Assembly (NCBI GenBank): GCA_049366815.1
Contig: JBMNCO010000047.1
Span: 14,141 to 78,140 of the forward strand
Length of the DNA stretch: 64,000 bases
Reading direction: 5' to 3'
Origin: CAYNYM01 sp049366815
Lineage (GTDB): Bacteria; Desulfobacterota; DSM-4660; Desulfatiglandales; HGW-15
Shown here piece after piece: positions 16,461-23,532 of this stretch. How positions within the stretch are numbered: the stretch's first letter is position 1; each line of letters opens with the position of its first letter. A program made the position numbers and the translations under genes. Below the pieces are notes generated by a model. That model did not search any database. It saw only the letters and a program-made list of their open reading frames with translations, and was not told the origin of the DNA.

Positions 16461-17456
16461 ATGTTGAAACTACCCATCAAAGACAATAATAACCGCATTA
16501 TCAACTACTTACGCCTATCAGTAACCGACCGCTGTAATTTGAGATGTATTTATTGCATGCCGGAAGAGGGCATTGAATTTATTCCCCACCAGGAAGTCCT
16601 TTCCTACGAGGAAATGCTTCACCTGGTAAAGATCGCGGTCAGCGCCGGCATTCGGAAGGTCAGGTTGACCGGTGGAGAGCCCTTGGTCCGAAAGGGCATC
16701 ATTCATTTTGTTGAAAAAATGGCCGCCATCGCCGACCTGGAGGAAATCACCCTGACAACGAACGGCGTTCTGCTCAAAGAATACGCAAAGGGATTACGGG
16801 ATTGCGGCATTTGTCGTATCAATGTCAGCATGGATACACTCCGGGCGGACCGGTTCCGCCGGATCACGGGACGGGATTTTTTCGACCGCGTTTGGGAGGG
16901 GATTCACGAGGCCGAAGGGCTGGGATTTGATCCCATCAAGATAAATATCGTCGCCATGAAGGGCGTAAACGATGATGAAATACTGGATTTCGCCCGTCTG
17001 ACCCTTAAAAAACCTTACCACATCCGCTTCATTGAGTTCATGCCTGTCGGCAAACAGAACGGCTGGAGCAATGACCGGTTTTTGTCGATCAAAGTCATCA
17101 AAGAAAAAATTCAGTCACGAAGGAAACTCAGCCCCATTGAACACAAGGCCATGGACGGTCCCGCCCAGAGATATTCCCTTGAGGGGGCCAAAGGTGAACT
17201 GGGATTTATTGGGGCTCTCAGCAATCATTTCTGCGAGAAGTGTAACCGTCTGCGTCTGACGGCTGAGGGGCACCTCAGGGGTTGTCTTTTTTCCGACCGG
17301 GAGACCGATCTCAAAACCCCTTTACGCGAAGGTCAAAGCGATCACCAGCTCCTTGAACTGATCAGGCACACCATCAGGAACAAACCCAAAAACCACGGCA
17401 TCGTTGATCCGGAACCCCGCAAGTGCGTCCGCCAGATGTCGAGCATCGGGGGCTAG
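16461..17456 (+). CDS. moaA: GTP 3',8-cyclase MoaA (molybdenum cofactor biosynthesis)
   Basis: MoaA is a radical-SAM enzyme that with MoaC turns GTP into cyclic pyranopterin monophosphate, the first step of Moco synthesis. The 331-residue protein has the N-terminal radical-SAM triad C25-x3-C29-x2-C32 (CNLRCIYC), RLTGGEPLVR, the second cluster motif CEKCNRLRLTAEGHLRGC and the C-terminal double glycine (SSIGG) needed for activity. The window encodes at least one consumer, the bis-MGD oxidoreductase at 52833. It stands alone; the downstream gene rlmN is convergent. Confidence 0.97.
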   Translation: MLKLPIKDNNNRIINYLRLSVTDRCNLRCIYCMPEEGIEFIPHQEVLSYEEMLHLVKIAVSAGIRKVRLTGGEPLVRKGIIHFVEKMAAIADLEEITLTTNGVLLKEYAKGLRDCGICRINVSMDTLRADRFRRITGRDFFDRVWEGIHEAEGLGFDPIKINIVAMKGVNDDEILDFARLTLKKPYHIRFIEFMPVGKQNGWSNDRFLSIKVIKEKIQSRRKLSPIEHKAMDGPAQRYSLEGAKGELGFIGALSNHFCEKCNRLRLTAEGHLRGCLFSDRETDLKTPLREGQSDHQLLELIRHTIRNKPKNHGIVDPEPRKCVRQMSSIGG

Positions 17457-17508
17457 GTAAACCCGTTCCCCGTGTTTTTGCTTCCTGTGGGGCCTGTGGA
17501 CACATACC

Positions 17509-18576
17509 CTACTTCGGGACGTCCGATGACCTCAGATAGGAGCCGCTCAGTTGTCCACAAGCGGCCGAGATATCCCGGCCTTTGCTTTTTCTGATCATGG
17601 CCGTGTATTGGTGGGCGATCAGAATATCCTGGAAACGGTGGATATCCTCCAGAGAGGCGGGGACCAAGTCAAGGCTGGGATGGGGATTAAAGGGTATGAG
17701 GTTAATCTTTGCCCTGATGCCCTTCAGGAGTTCGGCCAGCCTCAAGGCATCCTCTTCTCGGTCATTGACGCCGTGGATGAGGATGTACTCGAAGGTGATC
17801 ATCCGCCGGTTGGGGAGAGGAAAGGCCTTGCAGGCACGGATCAGTTCTTCCAGGGGATAGACCCGGTTCACGGGCATGAGATAATCCCGGGTTTCATTAT
17901 TCGCAGCATTCAAGGAAACCGCCAGATTGACCGTCACGTCGCGACCCAGGTCCGGAATCCTCGCAACCAGGCCGCAGGTTGAAAGGGTGACCCTCCTGTG
18001 AGAAAAGTTCATGCCGTCTTCTGAAACAATATTGTTTATGGCCTTGACGACCGCCTCATAATTGGCCAGTGGTTCACCCATCCCCATAAAGACGATGTTG
18101 GTCAACCTATCCGGGTCCGTCATGGATCTTCTGACCTGGATCACCTGGTCCACAATCTCTGCAGGAGTCATGTCCCGCTTGAGCCCCTGCTTCGCAGTGA
18201 CGCAAAAGAGGCATCCCATGGCGCACCCCACTTGTGAGGAAACGCAGAGGGTATCGTGATCTTTCTCCGGAATCAGCACGGTTTCAATATGGTGACCGTC
18301 ATGCAGCCCAAAAAGGAATTTCCGTGTGCCGTCTGAGGAGACCTGTATTTCGACCTTCTCAAGGTGGTCAATGCACGCCTTCTCCTCCAGGAGATCCCGA
18401 ACCCCCTTTGAAATGTCGGTCATCTCATCAAAGGAGGAGATTCCTTTCCGGAAAAGCCACTGACGAATCTGACGGCCCCGGTAGGGTTCGAGCCCAAGCC
18501 CCTCGGCCCAGGCCTCAGTCTCCGGGGTATCCATTCCTTTGAGATCCGCCTTGTATTCTGTCCCTTGGTCTTTCAT
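17509..18576 (-). CDS. rlmN: Dual-specificity 23S rRNA/tRNA adenine-C2 methyltransferase RlmN
   Basis: RlmN methylates A2503 of 23S rRNA and A37 of some tRNAs by radical-SAM chemistry. The 355-residue protein has the family-specific cluster motif CAMGCLFC, the substrate motif FMGMGEPLANY, STCGLVARI and a C-terminal AACGQLSG with the Cys that becomes methylated. Start and the stop of the preceding thymidylate-synthase-like gene share one base (TAATG), so the two are co-translated. Confidence 0.96.
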   Translation of the reverse strand: MKDQGTEYKADLKGMDTPETEAWAEGLGLEPYRGRQIRQWLFRKGISSFDEMTDISKGVRDLLEEKACIDHLEKVEIQVSSDGTRKFLFGLHDGHHIETVLIPEKDHDTLCVSSQVGCAMGCLFCVTAKQGLKRDMTPAEIVDQVIQVRRSMTDPDRLTNIVFMGMGEPLANYEAVVKAINNIVSEDGMNFSHRRVTLSTCGLVARIPDLGRDVTVNLAVSLNAANNETRDYLMPVNRVYPLEELIRACKAFPLPNRRMITFEYILIHGVNDREEDALRLAELLKGIRAKINLIPFNPHPSLDLVPASLEDIHRFQDILIAHQYTAMIRKSKGRDISAACGQLSGSYLRSSDVPK

Positions 18577-19289
18577 TATGCTATATACTGTTTAGATTTT
18601 TGCTCTTTGAATTCGCCCTTGGCAATCCCTGATGTGTTTTCACGCATGGTCCTGAGCCTGGCCAGTTCCCACACATAGTCATAGAGGTGAAGCCCCTTAC
18701 TCGATGCGATAATCTCCCCGTCCTCTACACCGATGCTCGATGCCATGTACTCCTTGAGCAATTGAATGGCCCCAAGGTTGGCCGGGAATCCGTTCCAAAG
18801 ATCCCAGGACCGGAAGTAGACAACAAAATGCAGCCTTTCACCCATGATCCGGGTGTCAATCCCCCTCAGGCAGGGAGGATCCTTTAAAAAGATGGCCTTG
18901 GGCTCTCCCACGGTCATATAGGCCTGATTGGTGCCGTGACCGTCCTCCTTGTACATACGGATCACTTCCTCGATCTGCTCTTCCAGATACTGTCCGTAGG
19001 TATAATCTTCTCCCGGTTGCCTGGCGCATGTCATCAGGTAGGGCAGATATGCCTCAAGATACCCCTCAGCCACGGGATTGGGGATACCGAGGGCGGGCGG
19101 GATATCCGGCAGCAGAGGCCTGACTCCTGGAAATTTTACATGAATAGTGACATAGTCGAACTCAAGGCGTTTCTGGCCCTCATAACTGCCCCGATCAATC
19201 GTGTATTCCCTCCCTGCATCCAAGAGCCGATACACGCTCTGGAACCATGCATCCGGCAGATCACGGGCCTCGATAAATTCCAGTTTCAT
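18576..19289 (-). CDS. Thymidylate synthase-like protein (short, archaeal-like form)
   Basis: ThyA-family enzymes methylate dUMP to dTMP with methylenetetrahydrofolate. The 237-residue protein is shorter than standard ThyA (about 264) and its N-terminus is atypical, but the core is readable: PPCLRGID aligns with the catalytic PPCH region, YFRSWDLWNGFPANL with the RSxDxxxGxPFN nucleotide-binding motif, and KGLHLYDYVWEL with the DxHxYxxH motif. His replacing by Leu after the active Cys and the altered final His are departures from bacterial ThyA, closer to archaeal thymidylate synthase or dCMP hydroxymethylase. Exact substrate is therefore uncertain. Coupled to rlmN by a one-base overlap. Confidence 0.7.
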   Translation of the reverse strand: MKLEFIEARDLPDAWFQSVYRLLDAGREYTIDRGSYEGQKRLEFDYVTIHVKFPGVRPLLPDIPPALGIPNPVAEGYLEAYLPYLMTCARQPGEDYTYGQYLEEQIEEVIRMYKEDGHGTNQAYMTVGEPKAIFLKDPPCLRGIDTRIMGERLHFVVYFRSWDLWNGFPANLGAIQLLKEYMASSIGVEDGEIIASSKGLHLYDYVWELARLRTMRENTSGIAKGEFKEQKSKQYIA

Positions 19290-19464
19290 GACGGTCTATC
19301 TATCCCTTCATCTAGAAAATTATTGAACCCTACCATATTTCACCCCAAAAGGCACCAGGGTTCGTGCACGGCCCCGGTCGCCGCCGGGGGGATCAAATGA
19401 CAGGCGCCGAGGAGTGACAACGGCGATCATTGGAGGAGAGAAAAATATTCCAAGGGTTTTTCTA

Positions 19465-19494
19465 TTGCATCATGGCCTCTGTTATGGTTATAAA
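19465..19494 (+). promoter_or_regulatory. Candidate sigma-70 promoter for the hdrC-hdrB genes
   Basis: TTGCAT and TATAAA are 18 bases apart, about 135 bases upstream of hdrC. The gene-free interval (19290-19628) also has a GC-rich hairpin at 19372-19389 (CCCCGG, 6-base loop, CCGGGG). Nothing else was recognised in it. Confidence 0.4.
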
Positions 19495-19628
19495 ATATCC
19501 AGTGGCAAACGGAGAACACCCTTTTCCGGAGTGTCAGCCTGGAAAGACAGCTGCAGGGTCGTCGTTGTAGTCTGTATTGCGAACCCTTTAGACGATGTCT
19601 CTTTGATTGCAGAAGAGGGGAGGTTGCA

Positions 19629-20105
19629 ATGGTGGACATAGACCTGAGCCGGGCCGATCCCAATTTCCGAAAGGAACTGACTGGGCAGCCGGGCGGAGAA
19701 AAAATCGCGGCATGTTTTGCCTGCCGCACCTGTATGGCCAGTTGCCCCGTGACTGCGGTCAATGACACCTTCAACCCCCTGAAGATTATTCGGATGGCCC
19801 TCTATGGGTTAAAGAAGGAGGTCCTGGGCAGTGATTTCGTCTGGTTGTGTTCCAGTTGTTACGCCTGCCAGGAGAGATGTCCCCAAGGGGTGAGTATTAC
19901 GGAATTTATGACCCTTTTGAAGAACGTCGCCATCAGGGAAGGGTATGAGCCTCCGGCCGGGATCAAGGCCCAGCGGGACATCGTAAAGAGCGAAGGACGC
20001 ATATATCCGCTGGATGATTTCGACAACAAGAAACGGGCCAAGATCGATCTTCCCCCATTACCCACAACCTGTGATGTCGTGAAAATGCTCTTTCCCAAAC
20101 AATGA
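19629..20105 (+). CDS. hdrC: Heterodisulfide reductase-like subunit C (HdrC)
   Basis: A 158-residue soluble iron-sulfur protein with two [4Fe-4S] motifs: CFACRTCMASCP near residue 29 and CSSCYACQERCP near residue 74. This pattern and length are those of HdrC, which passes electrons to HdrB. In methanogens the partner is CoM-S-S-CoB; in sulfate reducers Hdr-like units connect to other thiol or menaquinone carriers. No hdrA is next to it, so the flavin-bearing bifurcating subunit must lie elsewhere or be replaced. Stop and possible hdrB start overlap. Confidence 0.9.
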   Translation: MVDIDLSRADPNFRKELTGQPGGEKIAACFACRTCMASCPVTAVNDTFNPLKIIRMALYGLKKEVLGSDFVWLCSSCYACQERCPQGVSITEFMTLLKNVAIREGYEPPAGIKAQRDIVKSEGRIYPLDDFDNKKRAKIDLPPLPTTCDVVKMLFPKQ

Positions 20106-20113
20106 GGCATCTC

Positions 20114-20989
20114 ATGAAATACGCCCTCTTTTTAGGATGCACGATTCCGGCGAGGTCCAGGAATTATGAGCTTTCAGCAAGAAAAGTAGCTGAAAAACTG
20201 GGCATTGAGCTGGTCGATGTGGAACAGTTCATCTGTTGCGGATTCCCCGTAAAGAGCGCTGAGTTAAAGTCCGCGATGGTCCTGGGGGCCTACAATCTGG
20301 CCCTCGCGCAGGAAAAAGGTCTAAATATTTGTGCCCTCTGCAGTTCCTGCACCTCCGCCCTGACCGAGGCGGCCCATCACCTGTCCAATGACCGGGAGAT
20401 GCGCGAAGAGATTAACGAGAGTCTCGCCAGGGTCGGACTCCATTACGAGGGCGGGGTGAAGGTGAGGCATTTCGCACGTGTATTGTATGAAGAAGTCGGC
20501 CTTGATGAAATCAAAAAGCATGTGACGACCTCTTTAAAGGGGCTGAAGGTGGCCAGCCATTATGGTTGCCACTACCTCAAGCCCTCAGAGATCTACGACA
20601 GTTTTGACAATCTGGAGGACCCCTTTACCCTTGACAACCTGGTGGCGGTTACAGGTGCTGAAGTGGTGGACTATGCAAACAAGATCCGATGCTGTGGCGG
20701 CCCGGTTCTCCCGGTCAACGAACAGACATCTCTTTCCGTTGCAAAGCAGAAATTGGACGATATCCTTGCCGCAGGGGCCAATGTGATCAATCTCATCTGT
20801 CCCTTCTGCTCTGTGATGTACGACAGTAACCAGAAGGGCATCGAGTCGGAATTCGGGGCCACCTATCAAATCCCGGTCCTCTTTCTGACTCAAATACTTG
20901 GGATGGCCATGGGGTTTGAAAGAAAGGAAATCGGCCTGAACCTGAACGTGGTCAAGACCAAGGATATTGCGGATCTCATAGCAGGATAG
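20114..20989 (+). CDS. hdrB: Heterodisulfide reductase-like subunit B (HdrB)
   Basis: HdrB carries two non-cubane [4Fe-4S] clusters that reduce disulfides. The 291-residue protein has both CCG domains: FLGCTIPAR...QFICCGFP...CALCSSC in the first half and HYGCHYLKP...RCCGGP...CPFCSVMYD in the second, so all cluster cysteines appear present. The frame also opens at 20102 in an ATGA overlap with hdrC, but TGAGG before the ATG at 20114 and the usual N-terminus MKYALFLGC favour the latter. Physiological disulfide is unknown. Confidence 0.92.
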   Translation: MKYALFLGCTIPARSRNYELSARKVAEKLGIELVDVEQFICCGFPVKSAELKSAMVLGAYNLALAQEKGLNICALCSSCTSALTEAAHHLSNDREMREEINESLARVGLHYEGGVKVRHFARVLYEEVGLDEIKKHVTTSLKGLKVASHYGCHYLKPSEIYDSFDNLEDPFTLDNLVAVTGAEVVDYANKIRCCGGPVLPVNEQTSLSVAKQKLDDILAAGANVINLICPFCSVMYDSNQKGIESEFGATYQIPVLFLTQILGMAMGFERKEIGLNLNVVKTKDIADLIAG

Positions 20990-21179
20990 AGCCCTCAGTC
21001 GCCGGCACGATTTCATCGGTCCCTTTGTATTCAATGGGCCCTGCCATGGATAATGGCGGGGCCTTTCCATGGTGCCCGGAAGTCGAGACGATAATGGAGA
21101 GGGTCAAAACGCCCCCTTTGACGAATTGCAAAAAGACCGGTTCCTAAACCTCGAAAAGACAAGTGCAAAGGAGATATCC

Positions 21180-23123
21180 ATGGGTAAAAGCATGACCTAC
21201 AAAATATTGGAAGACCACCTCGTGGAGGGGACACTCAGGCCCGGCGAAGAGATCGCCATCAAGATCGATCATACGCTGCTCCAGGATGCCACAGGGACCC
21301 TGGCCATGCTTGAATTCGAGTCTCTCGGGATCCCCACCACAAAGGCGGAACTTTCGCTCCAGTATGTCGACCACAACATCCTTCAGGCGGACAGCAAAAA
21401 TGCGGACGACCACCGCTATCTTCAGACGGTCTGCGCCCGCCACGGTATCCACTTCAGCCCTCCGGGAAACGGAGTGTCCCACCAGGTCCATCTGGAACGC
21501 TTTGGTGTGCCCGGCAAGACCCTTCTGGGTTCTGACAGCCATACGCCGAGTGCGGCAGGTATATCCATGTTAGGGATCGGCGCAGGGGGACTGGATGTGG
21601 CCATGGCCATGGCCGGGCGCCCCTATTACGTCCCTTGCCCCAGGGTTCTGGGTGTCCGGCTCAAAGAAAGCCTCCCGGATTGGGTCAGTGCCAAGGACGT
21701 CATATTGGAGATGCTGCGGCGATACGGGGTCAAGGGCTGTGTGGGTAAGGTCATCGAGTATTTCGGGCCAGGCGTTGCAAGCCTTTCGGTCACGGACCGT
21801 GAAACCATCGGCAACATGGGGACGGAACTCGGGGCGACGAGTTCTGTGTTCCCGTCTGATCACAACACCCGGGCCTATCTGGAGGCCCAGGGTCGGGGCG
21901 ATAGCTGGAGGCCCCTGTCCCCCGATGAGGACGCCTATTATGACGAATCGGACGAGATCGACCTCTCTTGCCTCGAACCGCTCATTGCCTGCCCCTCCTC
22001 CCCCGGCAACGTCGTTTCCGTCCGGGAGGTAGCCGGAAAAAGGGTAGACCAGGTGATCATCGGGAGTTGCGTAAATTCTTCTTACCGTGATCTTATGGTG
22101 GTGGCCAGGATCATGGAGGGGCGTCACCGCCATCCCGAGACCTTCCTTGACATCAATCCCGGCAGCCAACAGGTCCTTGAGAACGTCCTCGCCAGCAAGG
22201 GGGTCCTCCCCCTGTTGCAGGGAGGGGCACGGATCCACCAGTCAGGCTGCATGGGGTGTATCGGTATGGGTCAGGCCCCGGGTACCGATCAGGTCAGCCT
22301 TCGCACCTTCCCCCGGAATTTCCCCGACCGCTCCGGTACTCCCGGGGACCAGGTCTACCTCTGCTCCCCCGAGACGGCGGCTGCATCGGCCATTAAGGGG
22401 GTGATCACGGACCCCAGAGACCTCGGGAAAGAAATGGACTATCCCCTGATTCAAGACCCCGAAGATTACCTCATCGATCAGTTTTCCATCACATTTCCAA
22501 CCGCGGCCGCATATAAAACCGAAATAGTCAGGGGACCCAATATCAAACCCCTGCCCGAAATGACACCCCTGCCTGAAACCCTGGAGGCCGAAGTCGGGAT
22601 AAAGGTGGGAGACAATATTTCAACCGACACGATCATGCCGGCAGGAAGCAAGATCCTGCCCCTGAGGTCCAACATCGAGGCCATCAGCCGGTACGTCTTC
22701 TCCCAGATTGACCCCCGGTTCCCCGAGGAGAGCAAAAAAAGAGGCCGCGTCGCGGTTATAGGGGGTGAAAACTACGGGCAGGGCTCCAGTCGGGAACATG
22801 CGGCATTGGCACCGCGCTATCTCGGGGTTCGGGTGAAAATCGCCAAGGGCTTTGCAAGAATTCACAAGGCCAATCTCTGCAATTTCGGTATTCTTCCGCT
22901 GACTTTCAAGGAGCCCGCGGATTACGACCGCCTTCAGAAAGGGGCCAGGATCATTTTCCCCGATATAAGGGAGCGCATCCAAAGGGGAGATGTGGAGATC
23001 CCGGTCAAGGTCGACGGAGACACCCTCACCACGATTCTGGATGTATCGGACCGGCAGCGTAAGTTCCTTCTGGCCGGCGGTGCCCTGAATTTCGTAAGAG
23101 AAGAACTGAGTCAAAAGGAGTAG
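21180..23123 (+). CDS. Aconitate hydratase, Aquifex type
   Basis: Aconitase interconverts citrate and isocitrate with a labile [4Fe-4S] cluster. The 647-residue protein is the short monomeric type known from Aquifex and anaerobic Desulfobacterota. Cluster cysteines are in IIGSCVNSS and HQSGCMGCIGMGQAPG; a swivel domain with NYGQGSSREHAALAPRYLG follows. The open frame extends upstream to 21069, but an AAGGAG site 7 bases before the ATG at 21180 fixes the start. A homoaconitase role for the lysine-type pathway at the window end cannot be excluded by eye, though length and motifs fit citrate aconitase better. Confidence 0.9.
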   Translation: MGKSMTYKILEDHLVEGTLRPGEEIAIKIDHTLLQDATGTLAMLEFESLGIPTTKAELSLQYVDHNILQADSKNADDHRYLQTVCARHGIHFSPPGNGVSHQVHLERFGVPGKTLLGSDSHTPSAAGISMLGIGAGGLDVAMAMAGRPYYVPCPRVLGVRLKESLPDWVSAKDVILEMLRRYGVKGCVGKVIEYFGPGVASLSVTDRETIGNMGTELGATSSVFPSDHNTRAYLEAQGRGDSWRPLSPDEDAYYDESDEIDLSCLEPLIACPSSPGNVVSVREVAGKRVDQVIIGSCVNSSYRDLMVVARIMEGRHRHPETFLDINPGSQQVLENVLASKGVLPLLQGGARIHQSGCMGCIGMGQAPGTDQVSLRTFPRNFPDRSGTPGDQVYLCSPETAAASAIKGVITDPRDLGKEMDYPLIQDPEDYLIDQFSITFPTAAAYKTEIVRGPNIKPLPEMTPLPETLEAEVGIKVGDNISTDTIMPAGSKILPLRSNIEAISRYVFSQIDPRFPEESKKRGRVAVIGGENYGQGSSREHAALAPRYLGVRVKIAKGFARIHKANLCNFGILPLTFKEPADYDRLQKGARIIFPDIRERIQRGDVEIPVKVDGDTLTTILDVSDRQRKFLLAGGALNFVREELSQKE

Positions 23124-23130
23124 CCGTTAT

Positions 23131-23185
23131 CTTCCGGGAAACCGGAAGCAGCGACACCGGGTGCCGGGATTGAGATCTTCAATCC
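23131..23185. terminator. Hairpins between the convergent aconitase and STAS genes
   Basis: CTTCCGG-GAAA-CCGGAAG (23131-23148) is a perfect 7-bp stem with a stable GAAA tetraloop directly after the aconitase stop. A second stem GGATTGA/TCAATCC (23167-23185) spans the stop of the STAS gene. Neither has a good U-tract, so they may stabilise mRNA ends as much as terminate. Confidence 0.45.
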
Positions 23186-23517
23186 TGGAAGGCTCCGACC
23201 GCGTCTTCCCGGTTGTCGTAGGTGTCGAGAATTTTGTCGAGACGAATGATCTGGAAAAGAGAGCGGATTTGTTGCGACATGCCGCAGAGTTTGAGGTCGC
23301 CACCCTTGTCCCTCAGTTTCCTCAGGCAGGATAACAGCACGCCACACCCGGAACTGTCGATGAACCCCACGGCACTCATGTCGAAAACCACATTGGCCCT
23401 CGACTCCAGAATGGCTGCAACATCGTGCCTGAATTTTGTGCTGTTATCGGCATCCAGGACATGATCCTCCGGAGTGAGGACCGAAACCCCCATCTTTTCC
23501 TCCACCGCAATTTTCAT
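23179..23517 (-). CDS. STAS-domain anti-sigma-factor antagonist-like protein
   Basis: A 112-residue single STAS domain of the SpoIIAA/RsbV kind. Strand VVFDMSAVGFIDSSGCGVLLSCLR contains the phosphorylatable serine context DSSG (short form shown: FIDSSGCGVLL). Such proteins switch partners by dephosphorylation. It lies 15 bases after the SpoIIE phosphatase gene in the same direction, so the phosphatase very probably acts on it. No sigma factor is nearby, so the output may be another protein. Confidence 0.9.
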   Translation of the reverse strand: MKIAVEEKMGVSVLTPEDHVLDADNSTKFRHDVAAILESRANVVFDMSAVGFIDSSGCGVLLSCLRKLRDKGGDLKLCGMSQQIRSLFQIIRLDKILDTYDNREDAVGAFQD

Positions 23518-23532
23518 TTTTCGTCCTCCCGC

